From the NCBI RefSeq assembly GCF_023168165.1, contig NZ_BQYJ01000006.1, forward strand, positions 124,001 through 188,000: a stretch of DNA of 64,000 nucleotides. Direction: 5' to 3'. The DNA is from Niallia sp. NCCP-28 (GTDB lineage: Bacteria; Bacillota; Bacilli; Bacillales; Cytobacillaceae). The notes beneath the pieces were generated by a model, which searched no databases, had not been told where the DNA came from, and saw only the letters and a program-made list of their open reading frames with translations. Shown here piece after piece: positions 26,161 to 33,541 of this stretch. Position numbers and translations under genes: made by a program. Numbering within the stretch: position 1 is the first letter of the stretch; every line of letters starts with the position of its first letter.

Positions 26161-26379
26161 TTAACGATAAACTGGTTGCTCTGTTCTACTAATAATTTCA
26201 GAATCTTTTAAGCCATGTATTTTACGAGAATACTCAGTCCCACACTTCGGACATTCGCCTGCCATTCTAGGAGAGAAATCCTCTGAATATGAAAAGTCAA
26301 TCACATTATCACAACTTTTATTAAAGCACTTGATTTTCATATGAATAATTGTATGATCTAAGGTTGGTTCAAAAAACAT
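26161..26379 (-). CDS. Small zinc-ribbon-like hypothetical protein (72 aa)
   Basis: Contains two cysteine pairs, CFNKSC and CPKCG, spaced like a zinc ribbon, with a short acidic linker (SYSEDFSP). A ribosome-binding site is weak (AAAAAGGGTGAT on the reverse strand). It is upstream of the recombinase terminator and transcribed towards it. Function unknown; probably a small metal-binding plasmid or phage protein. Confidence 0.5.
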   Translation of the reverse strand: MFFEPTLDHTIIHMKIKCFNKSCDNVIDFSYSEDFSPRMAGECPKCGTEYSRKIHGLKDSEIISRTEQPVYR

Positions 26380-26414
26380 TAAATCACCCTTTTTGTTTAA
26401 TTATTTGTTATTTA

Positions 26415-26654
26415 TTATAAATAACGCACTTCTACTGAGGGATTGAGATCCTGAATTACTATACCTAAATCTTTTTTTATTTTATCTGAAGCCTTAACTA
26501 TTAATGAAATGTGGTTAATATCTTTGTTTGGGTTATTCTTATCTCCATTCAAATCTGCTTTTTCTGTTGCACTCTCAATATTAATTTTAGTTGCTATTTT
26601 TGTTTCACCTATTGTAAAAATTATTTCTGCATTTTTAGTTTTTTTTGAAAACAC
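26415..26654 (-). CDS. Small hypothetical protein (79 aa)
   Basis: Starts at GTG after AAAGGAATT on the reverse strand. The sequence is Lys/Asn-rich with predicted beta strands (AEIIFTIGETKIATKIN and ISLIVKASDKIKKDLG). No family recognised. It is adjacent to and co-directional with the zinc-ribbon protein gene, so the two may form a unit. Confidence 0.45.
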   Translation of the reverse strand: MFSKKTKNAEIIFTIGETKIATKINIESATEKADLNGDKNNPNKDINHISLIVKASDKIKKDLGIVIQDLNPSVEVRYL

Positions 26655-26898
26655 AATCTGAATTCCTTTCTTCTATTAGTGGGTGCAAAGTTTGTAATTC
26701 TGTGTATTAATAATAAAGTTCATTAAAAAATAAAAAAGTTATTTAAAAAGATAATAAAGTCGTTTAAAAATATTGTGGCGTTTCATAATTTCTTTCTTGA
26801 CCTTATATTTTTTGCGAATTAATTCTAAGATATAATCTTGCTTTGTTCCTCTATAATTAATTGGTTTTGCAACGTTCACCATTGAATAATTTTTTATA

Positions 26899-26938
26899 GG
26901 GGTCCCGCCAACCAAATGACATAAAACCCACGCTAAGA
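26899..26938 (-). repeat. Terminal inverted repeat of Tn3-family transposon
   Basis: The 40-bp sequence begins GGGGTCCCGCCAACC and ends CACGCTAAGA, the form of Tn4430-type Tn3-family ends (GGGGTACCGCCAGC...CACGCTAAG). It lies 60 bp beyond the transposase stop, the usual distance for the tnpA-proximal end. No matching second end was found in the window. Confidence 0.8.
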
Positions 26939-26997
26939 CATTTTTTGGAAGGTAAAAAGCCGATTTTCCCACGTTAAGGAATTTCGGCTTTTGTGTT

Positions 26998-29958
26998 TTA
27001 TTTTCGGAGTGGTCGTAATGTTTCTAATGTAGTTGATTGCTTAAATTTGAATTTATATTCACCAAGGAAGTTGATATGTTCCCAGCCAAGCGGTGAAATA
27101 TGATGTAGCAATTCTTCATGCAAGACACCGTTCTCTTTTTTATATTCTATTGCCTTGGTTAAATATACCGTATTCCATATACTAATGGCATTAATAATAA
27201 TATTTAATGCACTAGCTCTTTGAAGTTGATCCTGAAGCGCACGTTCACGCAATTCGCCACGTTTTCCGAAAAAAATAGATCTAGCCAAAGAATTCATAGC
27301 TTCACCTTTATTTAATCCACGATGAATTTTTCTTCTTAATGTTTCACTTGAGATATAATCTAAAATGAAAATTGTTTTTTCAATTCTTCCCATCTCACGA
27401 AGTGCTGTAGCCAAGCTATTTTGCCGAGCGTAAGAACCAAGCTTTCCCATAATAAGAGAAGCAGATACAGTACCCTTCCGAATAGAATGAGCTAATCGTA
27501 ATACATCATCGTAATTTTTTTGAATAACATTTATATTGATTTGACCGCGCAATAATTTTTCTATTTGTGGAAAATCACTAGATTTTCCTATCGTGTAAAG
27601 CTTTGAGTCAGCTAGATCTCGTAAACGCGGTGCAAAACGAAAACCAAGTAAATGGGCTAAACCAAAAACTTGATCAGTATAACCGGCTGTATCTGTATAA
27701 TGTTCTTCAATCGCTAAATCTGTCTCATGATGAAGGAGTCCATCAATGACATGTACAGCATCTCTAGCGTTTGTATTAATAACCTTTGTATAAAAACTTG
27801 AAAATTGGTCACTGACAAAACGATAAATTGTAGCACCTTTTCCAGTACCATAATGAGGATTAGCATCTGCATGAAGTGCAGAAACACCAATTTGCACACG
27901 CATGCCGTCTGATGAAGATGTTGTTCCATCTCCCCAATAGGAGGAAAGAGATAATTTATGATGGAAATTAACGAGTACAGATTGTGCTTTACTCATTGCA
28001 TCCTCATATAACCTCCATTGTGTTGCATTTGCCATTTGTCTATAGGAAATATCAGGTGTAGCTTCACCCATTTTTGTCATACCTATGTTTGTTCCCAATG
28101 CCATAAGCGCAGCCATTAGAATAGTGGTTTCTTCTTCATTTGGAATACGATTGGTTGAAGCATGAACAAACTGTTCATGGAAACCGGTCCAATGAGCTAC
28201 TTCCATTAATAAGTCAGTGAGCTTCACACGTGGAAGTAAGTCATAAAGAGATGAGCTAAATTCTTTTGCTTCTTGTGGTGTATCTTTTTCCAAACGGCTT
28301 AAATGCAGTCTACCATTCTCTAAACTTACCCCATTTAATTCGCCTATATGATTTGACACCCATTTTAAGCGTTTTAATAATGAAGATGTTCGTTCTTCTA
28401 AATATTCATGAGCAGATAGACTAACAGCTAACTCGGATGTTCCAGGCTGAATCTCGTTCCACTCTTCTTTTGAAATAAGGTACTCATCAAAATCCTTATG
28501 TTGTCTACTACCACTAATAGATATATTGCCTGACCGAATAGAATTTCGTAGTTCAGTTAAAACAGCCATTTCATAATAATGCCTGTTAATGGTTCCATCT
28601 TCATCATATACGTGCTTTTGCCATCTATTTGATACAAAATCAAGAGGGGCACCTTCCGGTACTTTCCGTTTACCTGTTTCGTTCATTTCTCTAACCGTGT
28701 GAATTGCACGAATTAAGGGCTCTGCTGATTTCGTAGAATGAAACTCAAATGATTTTAACAAGAGGGGTGTATACTTTCTCAATGTGTAGAATTTCTTCTC
28801 TAATAAGTCTAGATAATCATAGTCGATTGGACGTGCTAATTGCTTTGCTTCTTCTACAGATTGAACTAGCTTTTCCCAAGGCATTATCATTTCTAATACT
28901 ATATAAGGATCTGTACCCTCATCTCTAGCTTTAATGAGCGCTTCTCCGAGGTTAGCAAAGTGAACCACTTTTTCATTAATTGATTTCCCATTTTGTTTTT
29001 GTCGTTCTTCTTGCGCTTTTCTTCCTTTGGATAATAAAGACATAATCTGACGATCATGTATCTCAAATGCTTGGTCCGTCAAATCTTGAATTAATTCTAG
29101 AAGATAAACAACCAAAATAGCATATTTTTTAGAATCATCAAACCTTCGAAAAGAGTGGGGTTCATATCTTGAACCAATTTTAGATAATTGTCGTAATCTG
29201 TTTGGATGTAAGGTCTTTGTGTCAATTTGCAATTGTAAATTTCGAATATATTCAAGTTTTTCAACTACTTTGAGAAAAGAATCGGGGGAATGAGAGCTTG
29301 GTATTTCTCGCAACCATGCCAAATATGTTTTGGTACTGTCTTCCATCGGAAGTAGAAGACAGTTTAATTTTTGAATATGTTCCATAGCTAGAGAAGAATT
29401 AAGTAATCGAAAAATCTTTACTTCTGCACGTCTTCGAACTTCCCATACCATTCGTTCTATTGTTGTCATAGCTGGTAAAATAATTTTTCTCTTTTTTAAT
29501 TCTTCAATGGTTATCTGAATTAAATGTAGAGCATTCCCATTCTCTAATGCATATTGTAATAAGACTTGAGACACAACACGATATTCACGAATGGTGAAGT
29601 TCCGAAATCCATATTCTCTTCTAATTTCTTCGAGATGCTCATGTTTCGTTTGCTCACGTTCTGCATATATATGTATTTCTTTCGCATTAATTTGGAGTTG
29701 TTTGGCTATATAATTCACAACACAATCGGGTATATGTTGAATATCTGATAAGGTCCAACCAGGAAATCTCAATACACAAAGCTGTAAAGCAAATCCTAAC
29801 TTATTATGATCTCGACGATGACGCTTGATAATTTCTATATCATGAGGGGACAAGGTGTAGTAACTTCCTAATTCATACTCACTAATTTGTTCTGGAATAG
29901 ATGCAAACTCTAAACGCTGTTCTGACGTCAATAATTCTCTTGCACGTTTTGAAGACAT
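26998..29958 (-). CDS. tnpA: Tn3-family transposase TnpA (986 aa)
   Basis: Full-length DDE transposase for replicative transposition. N-terminal RARELLTSEQRLEFASIPEQ begins the usual DUF4158-type region. The catalytic domain carries SYWGDGTTSSSDGMRV (first Asp), YTDTAGYTDQVFGL (second Asp) and the Glu in FFGKRGELRERALQDQ. The start is ATG 29958 with AAAGGAGAAAACT upstream; the eight-codon upstream extension lacks its own site. The length matches the 985-990 residues of Tn4430-type TnpA. No frameshift seen, so the protein is probably functional even though the element is incomplete. Confidence 0.95.
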   Translation of the reverse strand: MSSKRARELLTSEQRLEFASIPEQISEYELGSYYTLSPHDIEIIKRHRRDHNKLGFALQLCVLRFPGWTLSDIQHIPDCVVNYIAKQLQINAKEIHIYAEREQTKHEHLEEIRREYGFRNFTIREYRVVSQVLLQYALENGNALHLIQITIEELKKRKIILPAMTTIERMVWEVRRRAEVKIFRLLNSSLAMEHIQKLNCLLLPMEDSTKTYLAWLREIPSSHSPDSFLKVVEKLEYIRNLQLQIDTKTLHPNRLRQLSKIGSRYEPHSFRRFDDSKKYAILVVYLLELIQDLTDQAFEIHDRQIMSLLSKGRKAQEERQKQNGKSINEKVVHFANLGEALIKARDEGTDPYIVLEMIMPWEKLVQSVEEAKQLARPIDYDYLDLLEKKFYTLRKYTPLLLKSFEFHSTKSAEPLIRAIHTVREMNETGKRKVPEGAPLDFVSNRWQKHVYDEDGTINRHYYEMAVLTELRNSIRSGNISISGSRQHKDFDEYLISKEEWNEIQPGTSELAVSLSAHEYLEERTSSLLKRLKWVSNHIGELNGVSLENGRLHLSRLEKDTPQEAKEFSSSLYDLLPRVKLTDLLMEVAHWTGFHEQFVHASTNRIPNEEETTILMAALMALGTNIGMTKMGEATPDISYRQMANATQWRLYEDAMSKAQSVLVNFHHKLSLSSYWGDGTTSSSDGMRVQIGVSALHADANPHYGTGKGATIYRFVSDQFSSFYTKVINTNARDAVHVIDGLLHHETDLAIEEHYTDTAGYTDQVFGLAHLLGFRFAPRLRDLADSKLYTIGKSSDFPQIEKLLRGQININVIQKNYDDVLRLAHSIRKGTVSASLIMGKLGSYARQNSLATALREMGRIEKTIFILDYISSETLRRKIHRGLNKGEAMNSLARSIFFGKRGELRERALQDQLQRASALNIIINAISIWNTVYLTKAIEYKKENGVLHEELLHHISPLGWEHINFLGEYKFKFKQSTTLETLRPLRK

Positions 29959-29978
29959 AGTTTTCTCCTTTCTAAAAT

Positions 29979-30056
29979 ACAAGAAAATACCTTGTCTATA
30001 GGATGCCGTAGCTCAATGGATGTTAGGTTGAAGTATTTTCTTGTCATGCTAACATC
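29979..30056. other. Interleaved inverted repeats upstream of tnpA (resolution-site-like)
   Basis: A perfect 12-bp pair, ACAAGAAAATAC (29979-29990) and GTATTTTCTTGT (30033-30044), is interleaved with an 8-bp pair, GATGTTAG (30019-30026) and CTAACATC (30049-30056). The 12-bp arms recall recombinase binding sites in the internal resolution sites of Tn4430/Tn5401. The region also must hold the tnpA promoter. Confidence 0.5.
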
Positions 30057-30101
30057 TTTGTAAACTATTTAATTTAACTACTCAGTTTCTTCATTAGATT
30101 A

Positions 30102-30279
30102 TCAGTTGGCCATAGTATCTTGTTGCATCTTGCGATACAAAGTCATTCTAGAGATACCGGCTTTCTCTGCAGCATCTGTACGACTCATACCTTGATTAAT
30201 AAGATATAAAGCATTACACGATACAGGACGAACAAGATAAAATGGTTGATTGTCATCAAACAGCCAAGGACTTAATAAA
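30102..30279 (-). pseudogene. Recombinase-like HTH, C-terminal fragment
   Basis: The reverse-strand frame ends LINQGMSRTDAAEKAGISRM then TLYRKMQQD and a stop, a clear resolvase/invertase-type helix-turn-helix. The frame is closed upstream by a stop at about 30280 and the catalytic domain is gone. It is probably the remaining end of the transposon's recombinase gene, cut at the right boundary of the element. Confidence 0.55.
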
Positions 30280-30397
30280 CCTTGCTAACACTTTACATGA
30301 AGATCCTGATATAAATTTCTACGATTTACCGTTATGGAGAACTGTTGAAGAGCTTGATATTGCGGGTTATGAAGTATGGGAGCAGGAATGGGACTAA
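30242..30397 (+). CDS. Small acidic hypothetical protein (51 aa)
   Basis: ATG 30242 opens a frame ending EVWEQEWD. The sequence is acidic and aromatic (LHEDPDINFYDLPLWRTVEEL). It overlaps the HTH fragment on the other strand by 38 bases, and that overlap probably marks the transposon junction. It may therefore be the 3' part of a longer gene. Function unknown. Confidence 0.4.
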   Translation: MVDCHQTAKDLINLANTLHEDPDINFYDLPLWRTVEELDIAGYEVWEQEWD

Positions 30398-30434
30398 ACA
30401 GCAAAAGATTAAAAATAGAAGGAGTAATATAGTT

Positions 30435-30887
30435 ATGATAATCAAGAAGCTATTAAATTTAAAAAGTAACAAGGACTTAAAGAGAGCATTACTGGAAATA
30501 GAGGAATGGACAGAAACAGGTATGCTTAATCAATCAGGAATGTTACTTACCATTCATAAAGAATATGAAAAGAAAGCGAGTTCAGAACAATCACTACTTG
30601 ATACAAAAACGGAAATAGTAATGGAGATGGGTAAGCGGTTAATGAGGAAACTATTAAAACGAACAAGTTATGTAGATTTAAGACGAGCATACTTGGAAAT
30701 AGAGAAAAGGCATGATAAAGGCACCCTTGAAGAATCTAGGACAATACTTAGAATTCATGAAGAGTACAGAAAGTTAAGCGGTTCAGAGCAATCACTATGT
30801 GACACAGAAAAGGAAATATTAATGGAGATGGGCAGGAGATTAAATTTTTTGATTTGGGAAAATGAAAAGCCTTGGACCAAATATTAA
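30435..30887 (+). CDS. Tandem-duplicated helical hypothetical protein (150 aa)
   Basis: Start ATG 30435 with AGAAGGAG upstream. The protein consists of two copies of a 56-residue unit. Copy 1 (about residues 14-69) has DLKRALLEIEEW...GMLLTIHKEYEK...LLDTKTEIVMEMGKRL; copy 2 (about 80-135) has DLRRAYLEIEKR...TILRIHEEYRK...LCDTEKEILMEMGRRL. Roughly half the positions are identical. Each unit is a likely helical hairpin. No known family was recognised. It precedes a TGT-like gene whose leader contains a terminator-like hairpin. Confidence 0.7.
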   Translation: MIIKKLLNLKSNKDLKRALLEIEEWTETGMLNQSGMLLTIHKEYEKKASSEQSLLDTKTEIVMEMGKRLMRKLLKRTSYVDLRRAYLEIEKRHDKGTLEESRTILRIHEEYRKLSGSEQSLCDTEKEILMEMGRRLNFLIWENEKPWTKY

Positions 30888-30944
30888 TCTCATAGCAAAA
30901 ATGAGTCCTTATTGAGAGGGAAATTAATTATATCTACTAGTCTG

Positions 30945-30976
30945 AGAGAGGTAAGTAATCTTACTTCTCTTTTTTT
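30945..30976 (+). promoter_or_regulatory. Leader terminator-hairpin before the TGT-like gene
   Basis: AGAGAGGTAAG (30945-30955) pairs with CTTACTTCTCT (30960-30970) with one G-U pair, followed by seven T. The ribosome-binding site GGAGGG begins two bases beyond the T-run, so read-through is required for the gene to be expressed from upstream. Confidence 0.7.
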
Positions 30977-30989
30977 ATGGAGGGAAAAC

Positions 30990-32123
30990 ATGATTAAATG
31001 TGATTCAAGAAAAATAGAAAGAAAATTTCAAAGAAGATTAAAGAAGAGAGGAGCATTTTATACTGTTAATGGTGCAGTGAATTACCTGAAACAGCAGAAT
31101 AAAAACTGTATATATATATGTACCAGTAAAGGACAAGCAATTATACAGATAAAGAGGGAAACCATAAGAAAGTGCATCGACTACTTTTTTCATAAACGTA
31201 CAGTGATAAGAAAAGATATGGAACAGTTTAGTGCGTATTCCTCTTCATTGTTTGCTATTATATGGGATTGTTTTAGTGATGTGTCAAAAATTCAAAAACT
31301 CAATAACAATATGTTTCGAATATCGTTAGTTGGTACAAGAGTATACTTCTCTGGTCTAGAACGTTCCCCAGGAATGCAGAAAATAGTGAAGGAACAAAAG
31401 GGAGATTATCTACTTTACAATTACTATTCCATCACTCAATCCAGTAAAGATCCTGTCGTGACCTTGGAAGAAAACCAGCAGTATTGCATTATAGATAGTG
31501 GGGCTTTTAGTTTTTATAATGCCTATAAAAAGGAGAAACAACAAATTTGTTTATTCAGTGAAGAGATAATGCAAGAAATGTATTTGGATGGATTTATAGA
31601 TTACATAAATAAACATAAAGATAACGCTCGTGTATTGGGATTCATAATATTTGATGTTATAGGAGATGAAAAGAAAACTATAGAAAATTACCGTTGCATT
31701 AAACAAAGGACCAACGCAGAAATCATTCCAGTTTGGCAAGTTACAGGCACTATAGAATACCTATCTGAACTAGTTGCTGAGGAGCATGCTGTAATTTGTC
31801 TAGGAGGAATGGTTCCATTTATCAGCAAAAGGAAAGAATATTTACGTGAAAGATTAGGATACATCAAGAAAAAATTCCCCACACAAAATTTTCATTTTCT
31901 TGGTGTTGCAGATGAGTTACTTAAAGAATATGGAGCATTTTCATCAGACTCTACTGCTTATTTAAATGCTCGGAAATATGATGATAATAAAATTTACACG
32001 GAAAACGGTTATAGAGAAAAAGCTCCTACTCAACTAAGTAAGTTAAGAATCATAGAACAAAATATAAGGTTTCTCGCAGGTTTAGAAGAAGCGATACCTA
32101 AACAAATAAATTTCTTGTTGTAA
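30990..32123 (+). CDS. TGT/DpdA-like TIM-barrel protein (377 aa)
   Basis: The C-terminal two thirds resembles the queuine tRNA-ribosyltransferase fold, as used by tRNA (TGT) or DNA (DpdA-like) base exchangers. It has CIIDSGAFSFY with a candidate nucleophilic/base-binding Asp, FIIFDVIGDEKKTIENY, PVWQVTG, ICLGGMVPF and FHFLGVADE...SDSTAYLNARKY. The N-terminal 100 residues are basic (RKFQRRLKKRGAFY) and may bind nucleic acid. The zinc Cys/His cluster of bacterial TGT is absent. The start is ATG 30990 after GGAGGG. Its plasmid-like setting favours a DNA- or phage-related enzyme; substrate unknown. Confidence 0.6.
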   Translation: MIKCDSRKIERKFQRRLKKRGAFYTVNGAVNYLKQQNKNCIYICTSKGQAIIQIKRETIRKCIDYFFHKRTVIRKDMEQFSAYSSSLFAIIWDCFSDVSKIQKLNNNMFRISLVGTRVYFSGLERSPGMQKIVKEQKGDYLLYNYYSITQSSKDPVVTLEENQQYCIIDSGAFSFYNAYKKEKQQICLFSEEIMQEMYLDGFIDYINKHKDNARVLGFIIFDVIGDEKKTIENYRCIKQRTNAEIIPVWQVTGTIEYLSELVAEEHAVICLGGMVPFISKRKEYLRERLGYIKKKFPTQNFHFLGVADELLKEYGAFSSDSTAYLNARKYDDNKIYTENGYREKAPTQLSKLRIIEQNIRFLAGLEEAIPKQINFLL

Positions 32124-32142
32124 ACAGATCACTACTATATTC

Positions 32143-32172
32143 AGCTGCCCTTTTAATTGGCAGCTTTTTTGT
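32143..32172 (+). terminator. Intrinsic terminator
   Basis: AGCTGCC (32143-32149) pairs with GGCAGCT (32159-32165), followed by six T. Confidence 0.8.
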
Positions 32173-32235
32173 TAACTCAAGATATTAAGACAGCATGATT
32201 TATACTAAATTTTACTGTAAAATATTAATTAACGA

Positions 32236-32251
32236 AAAAGGTAAACCTTTT
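32236..32251 (+). promoter_or_regulatory. Mini-hairpin leader before the NUMOD1-like gene
   Basis: AAAAGG-TAAA-CCTTTT, a perfect 6-bp stem, lies directly upstream of the AAGGAGAG ribosome-binding site. The preceding bases (TTAACGAAAA) resemble those before the leaders at 32597 and 35582. Confidence 0.5.
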
Positions 32252-32265
32252 AAGGAGAGAACGCT

Positions 32266-32517
32266 ATGGACAGGATAAGACCCAAACTAAACAATAAATT
32301 AGAAATTCCAGTTAACATTTACAGAGGTGAAAAATTAATAGCTGAGTGTGCCAGCATCCAAGAAGCAGCTAGATTCTTTAAAGATGAGACGCAAGCTCAA
32401 CGATTTAATTGGTCTGCAATAAATAAGGGCATTTGGGATAACGTCTCGCACTCTTTAAACGGTAATACCTATTACTTCATTACAGCAGAAGAGGCAATTA
32501 AGAATAAACTGAGGTAG
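32266..32517 (+). CDS. Small protein with NUMOD1-like motif (83 aa)
   Basis: An 83-residue protein whose centre, VNIYRGEKLIAECASIQEAA followed by RFFKD, matches the NUMOD1 style of DNA-binding module found in homing endonucleases (x-F/C-x-S-I-x-E-A-A-R). No nuclease domain is attached. It starts at ATG after AAGGAGAG. It probably binds DNA as a stand-alone module; function unknown. A second micro-gene with a NUMOD4-like motif occurs at 37931. Confidence 0.5.
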   Translation: MDRIRPKLNNKLEIPVNIYRGEKLIAECASIQEAARFFKDETQAQRFNWSAINKGIWDNVSHSLNGNTYYFITAEEAIKNKLR

Positions 32518-32596
32518 ATATAATTTTTATCTTTATTAGCCTACTTTACAATCCTAAACTACATTGATAAACTATTTATAAGTAAATAAACGAAAA

Positions 32597-32660
32597 GGGA
32601 AAGCCCCTAGATGTAGAACATGCCATCGGTATGTTCTCTTCTAGGGGCTTTTTTATTTTT
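32597..32660 (+). promoter_or_regulatory. Attenuator-like leader before the membrane PH-like gene
   Basis: A perfect 11-bp stem (32601-32611 with 32640-32650) with an inner AGAACAT/ATGTTCT stem and a T-rich tail forms a terminator. Its 5' CCC (32604-32606) can instead pair with GGG (32597-32599) as GGG-AAAG-CCC. The ribosome-binding site AAAAGGAG follows the T-run. Confidence 0.75.
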
Positions 32661-32676
32661 AAAAGGAGTGAATTTA

Positions 32677-33138
32677 ATGTCCGAAAGTAAAAATGAAAGA
32701 GTTATTATGGAAGGTACCTATTGTACTAATGTTGTGCTAAGGTGGTTAACTACAGATTTAGCTTTAACAAGCAAACGATTTAAGGGATATGATCACAACA
32801 TATTATTTAGTCTTTTACCGCTCGGTAAAAATGAAGTTACTATGCCATTAAAATCTATAGCAAGTGTTTCTACCTCTACTAAATTCCATTTGAAACGGTT
32901 TATTATTGGTCTGTTTTTTACATTGATAGGTATAGCGGAGTTATTGAATTTTAATTTATTTGGTCTTTTATTTTTAGTGTTGGGAGTTATTCCTTTATTT
33001 AACTCTTATACATCGGCATTGATTGTAACCAATAATGCAGGCCATTCTATCCCCATTCAAATTTCTATCCTGGAGAAAGGTAATCTTCAAGAGTTTGCTA
33101 ATAAGGTGAACGACACAATTGCCGAGGAAGTAGCGTAA
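32677..33138 (+). CDS. Membrane protein with PH-like domain (153 aa)
   Basis: Starts at ATG 32677 after AAAAGGAGTG; an upstream in-frame start would lie inside the leader hairpin. The N-terminal part is beta-rich with LALTSKRFKGYDHN and MPLKSIASVST, like bacterial PH-like (YcxB/bPH) proteins. Two adjacent helices follow (RFIIGLFFTLIGIAELL, FGLLFLVLGVIPLF) and then another beta region (SALIVTNNAGHSIPIQI). Likely a membrane-associated accessory protein. It is coupled to the next gene by 11 bases. Confidence 0.6.
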   Translation: MSESKNERVIMEGTYCTNVVLRWLTTDLALTSKRFKGYDHNILFSLLPLGKNEVTMPLKSIASVSTSTKFHLKRFIIGLFFTLIGIAELLNFNLFGLLFLVLGVIPLFNSYTSALIVTNNAGHSIPIQISILEKGNLQEFANKVNDTIAEEVA

Positions 33139-33149
33139 AGGAGAGAAAG

Positions 33150-33428
33150 GTGAATATGGAGGCTTATATATTAGAGACAGATCCTAAGTCTGTTGCACAC
33201 GAGCACGATAAAAGGTTTCTCAGAAATATTTTAAAAAAGGAAAAGTTTATCTCTGTTCCATGCTCTAATCGTTCTGTTATGAGAGGTGATGCTTTATGTG
33301 AAGTTATTATTGAAATCTCATCAGATACTGAGCTCAGAGAAATAGTTCATATGGTTAAGCTGATGAAAAAGAGAAAGAGCTCATTACGTCCTTTCTTTCA
33401 AACTATTGCTGCTGGAATAGTGGAATAG
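33150..33428 (+). CDS. Small hypothetical protein (92 aa)
   Basis: Starts at GTG 33150 (ATG 33156 also possible) behind AAAGGAGAG. Features: a charged N-terminal half (SVAHEHDKRFLRNILKKEKF), a conserved-looking SNRSVMRGDALCEVIIEI segment and a basic helix at the end. No family recognised. It is probably co-transcribed with the PH-like gene, after which the next leader hairpin begins. Confidence 0.5.
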   Translation: MNMEAYILETDPKSVAHEHDKRFLRNILKKEKFISVPCSNRSVMRGDALCEVIIEISSDTELREIVHMVKLMKKRKSSLRPFFQTIAAGIVE

Positions 33429-33472
33429 TGGAGAAGAAATCAAGGATACATTTAAAACTAAATTATATCAAA

Positions 33473-33527
33473 GGGAAAGCCCCTAGGAGATGTAGTCAAA
33501 CTATGTCTTTCTTGGGGTTATTTTTTA
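33473..33527 (+). promoter_or_regulatory. Attenuator-like leader before the cell-wall hydrolase gene
   Basis: AAAGCCCC pairs with GGGGTTA across an imperfect long stem (about 33476-33520), followed by TTTTTTATTT. GGG (33473-33475)-AAAG-CCC (33480-33482) is the alternative mini-hairpin. The first 17 bases (AAAGGGAAAGCCCCTAG) are identical to those of the 32597 leader. The AAGGAGG site follows. Confidence 0.75.
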
Positions 33528-33541
33528 TTTAAGGAGGCCAT

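Larger units (their letters stand above)
26899..30279 (-). mobile_element. Tn3-family (Tn4430-like) transposon remnant
   Basis: Bounded on the left by a recognisable terminal repeat and containing a complete tnpA, a resolution-site-like repeat region and a fragment of a recombinase-like HTH. The other terminal repeat and an intact resolvase or TnpI gene are missing. The element was truncated on the right by recombination near 30240-30280 and should no longer transpose on its own, although the transposase could act in trans. Confidence 0.75.

Noticed and set aside
26739-26972. Open frame of 77 codons on the minus strand crossing the transposon end
   Set aside because: It starts inside the transposon, reads through the terminal repeat and ends outside. 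This is a chimeric frame made by insertion, with no ribosome-binding site; its outer part may be a fragment of an interrupted gene but nothing recognisable remains.
30102-30279. Complete small HTH regulator gene
   Set aside because: The frame has no start codon or ribosome-binding site and lies at the truncated border of the transposon, so a recombinase tail is the simpler reading.
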